A stretch of 11,849 nt of DNA from an uncultured Polynucleobacter sp. (GCA_937996825.1 CALKUJ010000025.1:1-11849), one strand, 5' to 3'. Counted from the stretch's first letter, positions 1-7,559 are shown. Notes: generated by a model not told the origin, from the letters alone. Numbers and translations are program-made.

Positions 1-18
1 TCCCTACTAGGAGATTCT

Positions 19-396
19 TTATGGAACATCCACATGAAGGTCATGAGGCGCCACCTCATTGCGGCAATCCATCCTGGGCACATGGAATCTATCGGCTCGC
101 GTAGCGCGCCCTTGCGGTGTCGGAGGCAAACCCAGTTCGATCAGTGCCGCCGTCACCGGCCCCAGGTCATGCAGCCGATGCGAAACGGTGAGCTTGTGCT
201 GTGCCAGGTCGAACGCCAGGGACTCGACACTGGCGATCTGCCCCAGGCGCTGGCGAATCTGGCGTTCCTCGCTCGGGCAGTCCATCTTCTCGATGTGGAA
301 AACAGTGTTCGTGATTGGCTGGGCACTGCCAACCAGTGGCTCCCTGGATAGAGATTCACACGCGTTGGTGCCACACGAGTCATTGTTTTGTGTCAT
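19..396 (-). pseudogene. cadA: 5' fragment of a CadA/ZntA-type Cd/Zn P-type ATPase
   Basis: The 125 residues are the N-terminal region of a soft-metal P1B-type ATPase, which pumps Cd(II), Zn(II) or Pb(II) from cytoplasm to periplasm. Residues about 33-92 form a heavy-metal-associated domain with the motif MDCPSEE (38-44), typical of CadA. A second copy begins at FHVPRMDC (104-111), but similarity then ends and the frame stops at 19-21. All membrane helices, the CPC motif and the DKTGT phosphorylation site are missing, against a usual length above 700 residues. The start at 396 is chosen because GGAG lies just upstream and because the longer start at 462 would lie upstream of the promoter's -35 box. 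The fragment may still be expressed as a small metal-binding peptide, but it cannot transport. Confidence 0.8.
21..104 (+). other. Possible truncated gene start, His-rich leader
   Basis: A strong ribosome-binding site (AGGAG at 9-13) lies seven bases before an ATG at 21. The reading frame begins MEHPHEGHEAPPHC, rich in His and Glu, and stops at 102-104 after 27 codons. From about position 60 onward the same DNA is clearly the antisense of the cadA fragment, so only the first dozen or so codons could belong to another gene. I infer the 5' tip of an unknown, possibly metal-related, gene cut off where it joins cadA debris. I do not recognise the family. It could also be chance. Confidence 0.25.
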
Positions 397-427
397 TGAT
401 CTTTCTCCGCTTTGCTCATACATTTCA

Positions 428-458
428 AGTATGAACCCTGAGGTCGCTACAGGGTCAA
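428..458 (-). promoter_or_regulatory. MerR-family (CadR/PbrR/ZntR-type) operator-promoter
   Basis: Read on the minus strand, a perfect -35 box TTGACC (453-458) and a -10-like CATACT (428-433) are separated by 19 bp, the over-long spacer typical of MerR-activated promoters. The spacer holds an interrupted dyad, CCCTG...CAGGG (436-454), very like the operators bound by CadR, PbrR and ZntR. In this family the regulator twists the DNA to realign the two boxes when metal binds. The promoter points into the cadA fragment, with a predicted transcript start near 421. No merR-like gene lies divergently or anywhere else in the window, so any regulator must act in trans. Confidence 0.85.
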
Positions 459-462
459 GCAA

Positions 463-642
463 TATTTTTCTTTTAGCACGCCTGACGCTTTTGTACCCGA
501 ATGACAGACGCGGCAGTGAGTGACTACAGGATAGGAATATTCAGGTAGTGTTCACTTTTTGAGCCGTTCGTAGGTAAGCGACCAAGCTAAAAGAGTAAGA
601 TGAAAACTCGACGATATAGTCCACGCCAGGTCAAAACCGCAC
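463..642. other. Unassigned segment between the two cadA fragments
   Basis: This stretch replaces whatever once stood between the cadA promoter and the rest of the locus. No cadR-like frame is present. A 14-codon frame at 501 on the plus strand starts MTDAAVSDYRIG and stops at once, so it is not a MerR protein. On the minus strand an open frame ends at 552 with residues resembling a protein C-terminus (HLTLLAWSLTYERLKK), but its upstream part runs antisense to the cadA 3' fragment. I recognise neither. No terminal inverted repeat of an insertion sequence could be seen. Confidence 0.4.
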
Positions 643-864
643 GTGCTGTGCATGCGCAACGGCGCGATGGATAGACGGCCAAGGGAGATACTGAGCCATG
701 CTGTGCTCTGGCAAAACATCAGCTTGGCGCTTGGTATCAAGGCCGTATTTTTAGCGCTGGCGATTTTTGGCGATGCAACCATGTGGATGGCAGTGTTTGC
801 CGACATGGGTGCCAGTCTGATGGTCGTTTTCAATGGCCTGAGGCTTTTGAAAGCCCAGCATTGA
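643..864 (+). pseudogene. cadA: 3' fragment of a CadA/ZntA-type P-type ATPase
   Basis: The last ~60 codons encode the C-terminal pair of transmembrane helices of a Cd/Zn P1B-type ATPase. HAVLWQNISLALGIKAVFL is followed by the ATMWMAVFADMGASL block and ends in NGLRLL, the usual closing sequence of CadA proteins. Similarity starts near 676-690. The first ~12 residues of the open frame, from a GTG at 643, look unrelated, and no ribosome-binding site is evident. Everything upstream (metal-binding, actuator, phosphorylation and ATP-binding domains) is missing. It points the opposite way from the 5' cadA fragment, so the two cannot form one gene. It sits 61 bases before czcI, an order compatible with an ancestral cadA-czcICBA island. 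Confidence 0.8.
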
Positions 865-925
865 AGATGGGGCATTCAACGAAACACCAACTTTGTCTTC
901 CAACTTTGCTGATAGACTTCCGCCC

Positions 926-1297
926 ATGCGTCGCTTGATTGCCATTTTCTTGCTGGTCTTTATGCCATTGCAGCTCTCTTGGGCTGCAGTGAGCGGTTAT
1001 TGCCAGCATGAAAGCGATGTCAGCTCGCAAGCGCAACACCCCGGTCATCATGAGCACGAGCACAAGTCTAGCGACTCCATGTCCGACACCAAAGCGCCTA
1101 CCTCAAAGGTAAGTAATCTGGACGGTAGTGATACAGATTGCGCCAGTTGCCATGCCGGTTGCTGCGCTGCGTTGGTTACTCAGACGCAAATGCCTTTATC
1201 ACAAGGCCCCGAGCACGTGACGGCTACCCAAGCCGAATTCCTTTTCCGTTCTGCAATAGAACGACCAGAACGACCTCAGTGGAACCACCTCGCCTGA
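926..1297 (+). CDS. czcI: CzcI-family periplasmic metal-resistance protein
   Basis: A 123-residue protein with a clear signal peptide (residues 1-21, ending LQLSWAA) followed by the YCQHE motif and a His/Glu-rich stretch (residues 37-46, QHPGHHEHEH). It also has a Cys cluster (C72, C75, H76, C79, C80) and ends ERPQW, as in CzcI proteins of Burkholderiales. CzcI is known as a small exported protein encoded just ahead of czcCBA and implicated in regulation of that operon; its mechanism is not settled. I chose the ATG at 926 because it places the signal peptide at the N-terminus. A TTG at 893 in the same frame would add 11 residues that spoil it. No strong ribosome-binding site precedes 926, so translation may be weak. 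Confidence 0.82.
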   Translation: MRRLIAIFLLVFMPLQLSWAAVSGYCQHESDVSSQAQHPGHHEHEHKSSDSMSDTKAPTSKVSNLDGSDTDCASCHAGCCAALVTQTQMPLSQGPEHVTATQAEFLFRSAIERPERPQWNHLA

Positions 1298-1322
1298 TCG
1301 GTGAGGTTAGTTCAATCCATCC

Positions 1323-1368
1323 CCGCTTCAGCCGACTTCTTGAGAACTGAGCTTCAGTTCTGAAGCGG
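1323..1368 (+). promoter_or_regulatory. Strong nested hairpin in the czcI-czcC leader
   Basis: The 139-base gap between czcI and the next gene holds two complementary pairs. An 8-bp perfect inner stem (AGAACTGA 1343-1350 with TCAGTTCT 1354-1361, loop GCT) sits inside a CCGCTTCA (1323-1330) / TGAAGCGG (1361-1368) stem that shares one base with it. The 13 bases at 1331-1342 would bulge out on one side. No T-run follows, so it is not a simple intrinsic terminator. It could be an mRNA processing or stability element, an attenuator, or a protein-binding dyad. A short palindrome, CCATGTCATGG (1402-1412), lies nearer the next start. No convincing sigma-70 promoter was found. Confidence 0.5.
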
Positions 1369-1436
1369 CTGTGCGTGTCGATCCAGCTTCCTTACCGATC
1401 TCCATGTCATGGTTATTCACAACCTAGGAGAGTCGG

Positions 1437-2699
1437 ATGTACCGAACCAAAAAATGGAATTTCAAATGGCGCCTGAGTGCAGTAGCTGCCATTTCAGTGT
1501 GCAGTGTCTTTCATGTATTTGCGCAAAATACCAACCAGCCACGGCCAGTTCAGAGCGTCAAAGATATTTTTGATGCCACTTGGGCACGTCAACCAGAAGC
1601 ACAAGCGTTAGAGACTCGTCAGCAAGCATTGCAAGCCCAAAAGCGTGCAGCTGCAGCATGGACACCAGAGCCAGCAGCCGTAGAGCTGAACTCAAAATCT
1701 GATCAGTGGGGCAGAAATTTGGGTGAACGAGAGCAGCAAATTGCAATCGCAGTTCCGATGTGGCTCCCCGGTCAACGAAGCAAAAGTTCTGCTCTCGCAG
1801 AAGCTGAGGTCAACGCTTTAGATCATCAAATTAAAGCAAATCAACTGCGTGTTGCCGGACAAATCCGAGAGGATTGGTGGAATTTGCACCGTGCCCGCAT
1901 CGAAAAAGATGTCACCACGGATCAATTAAACAATGCGAAACGCTTAGCTGAAGATGTTTCTAAACGGGTGAAGGCGGGTGATTTAGCTCAATCGGATCAA
2001 CACCAAGCTGAAGGTGCCGTTGCGGTGGCTGAGTCTGCGTATGCCATGGCGCAAGCAAATTTGGAACTTGCCATTCAGATGATCAAAGCATCGATTGGTG
2101 CGACAAGTTTTTCAACGCTAAATTTGTCAGATAGCCCAGAGTTACTCCCTTCAGCTGAATACCCACGCAACCATGCTGCATTGATGGAGCTGCAAGCGCG
2201 CTCAGATGTTGCCGAGCGCGCGATGGCACTGGCCGCAACCAGAACAAGGGCGAACCCAGAATTCACGATTGCCAAATCCAGAGATCGTGGCAATCTTGCA
2301 GATCCCTACAGCTCAAAAATAACGATAGGCATTCGACTTCCGTTTGGCGGTGGCCCTAGGTATGAGGCGGTTGTAGCTCACGCCCAAGCTGAAGCAACAC
2401 AAGCCCAAGCGCAATTGACCTTGGAGCGCGATCGGACACAGTCCCTGTGGCACTTTGCTCAAGCAAAAGTCAATGCTGCACAGGCTCAACTCAAAGCGGC
2501 GGAGCGCAGAGCCAAATTGGCTTTGGAGTCCCGCACCTTCTTTGAGAAATCGTTTCAGCTTGGTGAATCCGATTTGCCAACCCGACTGCGCATCGAGGTA
2601 GAAGCCGTTGAGGCACAACGTCAAGCTGCTTTAAGTCGTATCGAGTTCTTTGCGTCTATCTCAGCGCTACGTCAAGCCGCTGGACTATTGCCGCAATAA
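1437..2699 (+). CDS. czcC: Outer-membrane efflux channel, TolC/CzcC family
   Basis: A 420-residue outer-membrane factor that should form the trimeric exit duct of a heavy-metal RND efflux system. The start follows AGGAG at a good distance. Residues 1-30 are a signal peptide ending VFHVFAQ, and no lipobox Cys is seen. The mature protein is Ala/Gln-rich with long heptad-like helices (about residues 35-75, 130-220 and 305-400), the repeated alpha-barrel hairpins of the family. Beta-strand segments occur between the helices, such as GIRLPFGGGPRYEA near 300. Length and order match CzcC. The gene ends in TAA at 2697-2699, eight bases before the next start, so the genes are cotranscribed. The substrate cannot be read from this subunit. 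Confidence 0.85.
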   Translation: MYRTKKWNFKWRLSAVAAISVCSVFHVFAQNTNQPRPVQSVKDIFDATWARQPEAQALETRQQALQAQKRAAAAWTPEPAAVELNSKSDQWGRNLGEREQQIAIAVPMWLPGQRSKSSALAEAEVNALDHQIKANQLRVAGQIREDWWNLHRARIEKDVTTDQLNNAKRLAEDVSKRVKAGDLAQSDQHQAEGAVAVAESAYAMAQANLELAIQMIKASIGATSFSTLNLSDSPELLPSAEYPRNHAALMELQARSDVAERAMALAATRTRANPEFTIAKSRDRGNLADPYSSKITIGIRLPFGGGPRYEAVVAHAQAEATQAQAQLTLERDRTQSLWHFAQAKVNAAQAQLKAAERRAKLALESRTFFEKSFQLGESDLPTRLRIEVEAVEAQRQAALSRIEFFASISALRQAAGLLPQ

Positions 2700-2707
2700 G
2701 GTGTGCT

Positions 2708-3295
2708 ATGAATCAATCAACATTACAGAAAATTTCAATGACTATTTCATCAGGAATCAGAACCATTGGACTGGCCATCGGCTTGGCTCTTTCCAGTCTG
2801 AGTTGGGCAGGGGAAGGGCACGATCATGGCGATGCCAAGGCAGCCACATCAGCCCCCTCCACCCCCCGTTTTACAGCAGTTTCAGATGCACTCGAATTGG
2901 TCGGTGTGCTGAACGGAAAGCAAATCACTCTCTATTTAGATCGCCTTGAAACCAATGCGCCTGTCAAAGATGCACAAATTGAGCTGGATTTATCTGGCGT
3001 TAAATTTGTAGCGCAAAAGCACGGTGAAGATGAGTTTGAAATTGTGCTCCCCGCTGAGCCGAAACCCGGTGTTATCAGCGTGACTGCGACTGTCACGATC
3101 GACAAAGAAGTTGATTTGTTGGCTGGGGAGCTGGACATTCACTCAGATTTGAATGGACAAGGTAGCGCTTCAAAAAATGGATGGAAAAAGTGGCTCAGCT
3201 GGGCTTTGTTTTCTGCCGCTGCCCTCATGGCGCTGATTTTTATTCGCAAGCGCCTACAGACTCATCAAGCAAATCGCACCGGAGGTGCCGCATGA
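2708..3295 (+). CDS. Membrane-anchored periplasmic metal-binding accessory protein
   Basis: A 195-residue protein with a signal peptide (about residues 12-34), a mature start GEGHDHG (35-41), a beta-rich periplasmic domain (about 52-148, containing ELVGVLNG, LYLDRLETNAPV and EVDLLAGELDIH) and one C-terminal membrane helix (about 162-180) followed by IRKR. The periplasmic domain resembles the extra N-terminal domain of long CzcB adaptors. Here it stands as its own gene beside a shorter adaptor, so it looks like a split-off CzcB module. Its likely role, by inference, is to bind or pass metal to the adaptor or pump. AAGG lies six bases before the ATG. Its TGA overlaps the next gene's ATG as ATGA. 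The family has no symbol that I recognise. Confidence 0.72.
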   Translation: MNQSTLQKISMTISSGIRTIGLAIGLALSSLSWAGEGHDHGDAKAATSAPSTPRFTAVSDALELVGVLNGKQITLYLDRLETNAPVKDAQIELDLSGVKFVAQKHGEDEFEIVLPAEPKPGVISVTATVTIDKEVDLLAGELDIHSDLNGQGSASKNGWKKWLSWALFSAAALMALIFIRKRLQTHQANRTGGAA

Positions 3296-4416
3296 CATTC
3301 AAAACCACTCTTTCAACACTGACTGTCGTGATGGCCGCAGTGACTGCCCTATCTCCGGTGACCAGCACTTGGGCTGGTGAAGGCCATGACCATGGCGGTG
3401 CATCTGCTACTCCCAACATGAACGGGCCTCAGCGCTTGCCCGATGGCAGCGTCTTCTTACCAAAGCCAGCCCAACGTCAATTGGCAATTCGAACTATCAA
3501 AGTGGAAGTTACAGACTTACCGAGGTCCATAGAACTCAACGGCAAGGTCAGCATGGACCCCAATGCTGGTGGCAAAGTTCAAGCCATCAATGCTGGTCGA
3601 ATCGAAGCCGGTCCTAAAGGTCTGCCAAATCTCGGTACTGCGGTGCGCAAAGGGGATGTTCTTGCTTATCTGGTGTCTTCACTGGCGCCTATTGAGCAAT
3701 CCAATCAGTTTGCACAGTTGGCAGAACTCAAAGCAGCTAAATCTCTTGCAGAAAAACGACTGGCACGATTCAAGGAACTTTCCGATACCGTGCCACGCAA
3801 AGACATCGAAGCAGCTGAGAGCGAGCTGCAAAGCTTGACGGGCCGCGTCTCGGCAGTTAGCACAGGACTGAACCACCGAGAACCTTTGTTGGCACCCGTT
3901 TCTGGTGTGATTGCCTCAGCAAATGTGGTGGCAGGACAAGTGATCGATGCGCGAGAGTTGGTGTTTGAAATTGTGGACCCAGCACGCCTGCGAATTGAAG
4001 CCTTGGCCTTTGACACCGCTCTCATCGCCAGCGTGGACAAGGCGTTCATGGCAGTGAATGGCCAACAAATTTCGCTGCAGTTTTTAGGGGCAGCACGCAG
4101 CCTACGGGAGCAAGCACTGCCCATGAATTTCAAGGCTCAGGGCGAAGAACTGAGCGCATTGGCTCTCGGTGAGCCAGTCAGGGTGGTGATTCAGACCAAA
4201 GACAAGGTGAAAGGTATGGCTGTTCCAGTTTCTGCTTTGATGAAGAACCCTGCCAATCAATCCATTGTTTGGGTCAAAACAGCCGCTGAGCGATTCACAC
4301 CGCGCACCATCACTTTTGAACCCTTGGACGGTACACGGGTTGCCATCACATCGGGTCTTGAGGTGAGCGATTTGATCGCTACGCAAGGCGCAACATTGAT
4401 TAACCAAGTGCGTTGA
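3292..4416 (+). CDS. czcB: RND periplasmic adaptor (membrane-fusion protein), CzcB-like
   Basis: A 374-residue adaptor linking the inner-membrane pump to the outer-membrane channel. The signal peptide covers residues 1-28 (ending TSTWA), and the mature protein begins GEGHDHGG. Next come a beta strand region, the first lipoyl half (about 92-130, with RKGDVLAYL), an alpha-helical hairpin (135-190), the second lipoyl half (197-228, APVSGVIASANVVAGQVI), a beta-barrel (about 230-305) and a membrane-proximal domain near the C-terminus. I chose the ATG at 3292 because GGAGGTG lies just upstream, it overlaps the previous stop, and the signal peptide starts there; an in-frame start at 3181 lacks these features. 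The His motif suggests a direct metal-binding role. The end is one base from the pump start. Confidence 0.85.
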   Translation: MTFKTTLSTLTVVMAAVTALSPVTSTWAGEGHDHGGASATPNMNGPQRLPDGSVFLPKPAQRQLAIRTIKVEVTDLPRSIELNGKVSMDPNAGGKVQAINAGRIEAGPKGLPNLGTAVRKGDVLAYLVSSLAPIEQSNQFAQLAELKAAKSLAEKRLARFKELSDTVPRKDIEAAESELQSLTGRVSAVSTGLNHREPLLAPVSGVIASANVVAGQVIDARELVFEIVDPARLRIEALAFDTALIASVDKAFMAVNGQQISLQFLGAARSLREQALPMNFKAQGEELSALALGEPVRVVIQTKDKVKGMAVPVSALMKNPANQSIVWVKTAAERFTPRTITFEPLDGTRVAITSGLEVSDLIATQGATLINQVR

Positions 4417-4417
4417 T

Positions 4418-7400
4418 ATGTTTAAGTGGTTACTTGAAAACAGTTTAGCCAATCGATTGCTGGTGATCATCGCCAGTGTCGTATTGATGACCTACGGCGC
4501 ATTCACATTGACAAAAACACCAGTGGATGTTTTTCCTGATTTGAACAAGCCCACGGTCACCATCATGACCGAATCAGGTGGCATGGCGCCAGAAGAGGTT
4601 GAGCAACTCATCACCTTCCCCCTAGAGACCGCCATGAACGGTTTGCCTAGCGTTGAATCCGTCCGGTCTATTTCTTCAGCCGGGTTGTCATTTTTATATG
4701 TGACTTTCAAATGGGATACAGATATTTTCCGCGCAAGACAGTTGGTATCTGAGCGACTGTCAGCCATGGAAGACGGTATGCCTGCTGGCGTAATGCCGCG
4801 CATGGGGCCAATCAGCTCGATCATGGGCGAGATCATGCAAATCGCTATTCCAGTCGATTCACAGAAGATTTCGGCTATGGCTGTCCGAGAGTACGCAGAC
4901 TGGGTTTTGCGTCCACGCCTTCTGTCGGTTTCTGGGGTTGCCCAAGTTATTCCAATTGGTGGCGAGGTGCGTCAGTTTCAGGTGCAACCCAACACGGCTC
5001 GTATGGCTGAGTTGGGCATCTCACACGATCAAATGGAAGCTGCGCTGAAAGGTTTTTCTGCCAATACCTCCGGTGGCTTTTTGGAACTCAATGGACGGGA
5101 ATACCTGATCCGCAACCTCGGACGAACTTCCCGTTTGGATGATCTGAAAAATCTGGCACTGACCACAAAAAATGGGCAACCAATCTTGTTGCGTCAAATT
5201 GCCGATGTCACTTTTGCTGCAGCGTTGAAGCGTGGTGATGCAGGGTTTGAGGGGAAACCGGCAGTTATTTTGGGTATTCAGAAACAACCCACAGCAGACA
5301 CGATTGCTCTTACCCGTGCAATTGAGGATGCGTTGGTAGGTTTGAAATCATCCTTGCCAGCTGGCATGGATGCCCCTCGCGTCACATTCAGACAGGCCAG
5401 CTTCATCGAAGCATCCATCAATACGCTACAAGGCAAATTGATTGGTGCATCCGTCTTTGTCGCTGTGATTTTGTTCTTTTTCTTAGGTACGGTTCGACCC
5501 ACCATCATCGCCTTGACAGCGATTCCCGTATCCATCTTCATCACCTCTTTGGTATTCAAGTACTTTGGCTTGTCTATCAACACCATGACTCTTGGAGGAT
5601 TGGCCATTGCCATTGGCGGTCTGGTCGACGATGCGGTGGTCGACGTAGAGAACATTCTGCGACGGTTGAAGGAAGATCGCATAAAACATCCGCAGCATCG
5701 GCTTCATCCGTTGGAAGTTGTAGCGAAAGCCTCAATGGAGGTTAGATCTGCCATTTTGTATGCCACGGTGATCATCGTCCTCGTTTTCATTCCGTTGTTT
5801 GCATTGCCCGGCTTGGAGGGAAAGCTCTTTGTTCCGTTGGGCATTTCATTCATCGTTTCAACTCTGGCTTCATTGCTTGTTTCGGTCACCATCACCCCCG
5901 TGCTGAGTTACTACCTTCTGCCATCCATGAAAAACTTGGATCATGGGGATACCAAGGTCTTGATTTGGCTCAAAACACGCTATGCAAACAGTCTTCAAAG
6001 CGTTTTACAAAAACCGAAGATTGCATTGATTGCCTCTGGATTCGCCGTGCTGACGGCAATTGCAGCAGTACCATTTTTCCCAACGACTTTCTTGCCGCCA
6101 TTCAGCGAAGGAACATTGTTGATCGGATTGCGCTTGAACCCCGGCGTGACTTTGTCCGAAACCACTGCATTGGCCAGACAAGCCGAGGTCTTGGTCAAGC
6201 AAGTACCAGAGGTCACACATGTCGGTCGTCGAAGCGGACGAGCTGAGCTTGATGAGCACGCAGAAGGCGTTCACGTGAGTGAGCTGGACGTGGGCCTCAA
6301 ACCAACGGGTGAGCTGACGCGCAGTATGGATGAAATCAAGGCAGACATCCGTTCTCGCCTTGTCAATTTGCCCGCCGCCCTAGAAATCGGTCAACCCATT
6401 TCCCACCGTATCGATCACATGCTGTCCGGGGTGCGCTCGCAAATCGCCATCAAAATTTTTGGCGATGACTTAGATGGATTGCGTGGGCAAGCTGATTCGT
6501 TGAGAGCACGATTAGCGACTATTCCCGGCATTGCTGATTTGCAAATTGAAAAGCAAGTGCTGGCACCGCAAATCAAGGTTCGTATTGACTATGCCGCCGC
6601 AGCTCAATACGGAATTCCTGCACCACAAGTGCTCTCGACTTTGCAAAGCTTGGTCGAAGGCGAAAAAATCACCCAGATTGTGGAAGGCGGTCGTCGTTTT
6701 GCGTTGGTCGTGCGCTTGCCTGAATCTGCTCGTTCGGTTGAGGGCTTAAACCAAATCTTGATTGAGACTCCCAACGGTCGAGTGCCATTGTCAAAGTTGG
6801 CGACGATTGAGGATGGCGATGGCCCTAACCAAATCAGCCGCGATGACGGCAAACGCCGCATCGTTTTGTCCGCAAACGCATCTGGTCGAGCTTTGTCAGA
6901 AATTGTTGCGGATATTCGCGCTGTGGTGGCTGACACCAAACTCCCCGAGGGGTACTTCATCACGCTAGGCGGTCAGTTTCAAGCTCAAGAGGAAGCTTCA
7001 CGACTTGTGGGGCTGCTCTCAATCGTGTCGCTGGTCTTGATGTTTGTCGTTCTGTACAGCCGCTACAAGTCAACGCGACTTTCCGCGTTGATCATGGTGA
7101 ACATACCGCTGGCCTTGGTAGGTGCAGTTCTCGGGCTGTGGTTGTCAGGACAGCCGTTGTCTGTTGCCGCTTTGGTGGGATTCATCACACTAGCTGGAAT
7201 TTCAGTCAGAAACGGCATCTTGAAAGTCAGTCATTACATCAACTTGATGCGATTTGAAGGTGAGAACTTTGATCACAAGATGATTATTCGTGGTTCGCTC
7301 GAACGATTAAGCCCTGTGTTGATGACTGCGTTGGTAACAGCTTTTGCATTGGCTCCTTTGCTTTTTGAAGCAGAGCGCCCGGGGACTGAGGTTCTACACC

Positions 7401-7537
7401 CAGTTGCGGTGGTCATTTTTTCAGGGCTGATCAGCTCCACGTTGCTTGATACGTTCCTGACCCCCGTGATGTTCTGGCTCTTTGGTCGTCGAGATGCCGA
7501 ACTTTTGTTAGATGACAAAGACGCCGAAGCACTTTAA
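4418..7537 (+). CDS. Heavy-metal efflux RND pump (HME family), CzcA-like
   Basis: A 1039-residue inner-membrane proton/metal antiporter, full length for the family. It shows the usual layout: helix 1 (about 12-32), first periplasmic loop with PDVFPDL-type sequence (38-42), helices 2-6 from about residue 340, a cytoplasmic linker near 505-530, helix 7 (about 535-555), a second periplasmic loop, and the final helices (about 865-1025). The helix-4 motif is GGLVDDAVVDVEN (400-412). In CzcA the signature is DFGx3DGAx3VEN with three acidic residues. Here the first is Ala398, the second is Asp404 and the Glu is 411, with extra Asp405 and Asp409. I therefore call it an HME pump for divalent cations but do not assign CzcA specificity. 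It starts one base after the adaptor stop, which suggests translational coupling. Confidence 0.88.
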   Translation: MFKWLLENSLANRLLVIIASVVLMTYGAFTLTKTPVDVFPDLNKPTVTIMTESGGMAPEEVEQLITFPLETAMNGLPSVESVRSISSAGLSFLYVTFKWDTDIFRARQLVSERLSAMEDGMPAGVMPRMGPISSIMGEIMQIAIPVDSQKISAMAVREYADWVLRPRLLSVSGVAQVIPIGGEVRQFQVQPNTARMAELGISHDQMEAALKGFSANTSGGFLELNGREYLIRNLGRTSRLDDLKNLALTTKNGQPILLRQIADVTFAAALKRGDAGFEGKPAVILGIQKQPTADTIALTRAIEDALVGLKSSLPAGMDAPRVTFRQASFIEASINTLQGKLIGASVFVAVILFFFLGTVRPTIIALTAIPVSIFITSLVFKYFGLSINTMTLGGLAIAIGGLVDDAVVDVENILRRLKEDRIKHPQHRLHPLEVVAKASMEVRSAILYATVIIVLVFIPLFALPGLEGKLFVPLGISFIVSTLASLLVSVTITPVLSYYLLPSMKNLDHGDTKVLIWLKTRYANSLQSVLQKPKIALIASGFAVLTAIAAVPFFPTTFLPPFSEGTLLIGLRLNPGVTLSETTALARQAEVLVKQVPEVTHVGRRSGRAELDEHAEGVHVSELDVGLKPTGELTRSMDEIKADIRSRLVNLPAALEIGQPISHRIDHMLSGVRSQIAIKIFGDDLDGLRGQADSLRARLATIPGIADLQIEKQVLAPQIKVRIDYAAAAQYGIPAPQVLSTLQSLVEGEKITQIVEGGRRFALVVRLPESARSVEGLNQILIETPNGRVPLSKLATIEDGDGPNQISRDDGKRRIVLSANASGRALSEIVADIRAVVADTKLPEGYFITLGGQFQAQEEASRLVGLLSIVSLVLMFVVLYSRYKSTRLSALIMVNIPLALVGAVLGLWLSGQPLSVAALVGFITLAGISVRNGILKVSHYINLMRFEGENFDHKMIIRGSLERLSPVLMTALVTAFALAPLLFEAERPGTEVLHPVAVVIFSGLISSTLLDTFLTPVMFWLFGRRDAELLLDDKDAEAL

Positions 7538-7559
7538 TTAGTTACAGAAAGGATTGGAA

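Noticed and set aside
19..462. Longer 147-codon start for the cadA 5' fragment
   Set aside because: The ATG at 462 lies upstream of the -35 box at 453-458, so it cannot be in the transcript from that promoter. The ATG at 396 has GGAG ahead of it.
501..545. Start of a divergent MerR-family regulator (MTDAAVSDYRIG)
   Set aside because: The frame stops after 14 codons and no helix-turn-helix sequence follows in any frame.
552..875. Minus-strand 107-codon frame
   Set aside because: Most of it is the antisense of the cadA 3' fragment. Only the final ~30 residues look protein-like, and I could not match them to a transposase or other family.
893..925. TTG start 11 codons upstream for czcI
   Set aside because: It would place unlikely residues before a standard signal peptide and has no better ribosome-binding site.
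3181..4416. Adaptor gene starting at 3181
   Set aside because: The first 37 residues are an out-of-frame reading of the accessory protein gene. The signal peptide, ribosome-binding site and ATGA overlap all point to 3292.
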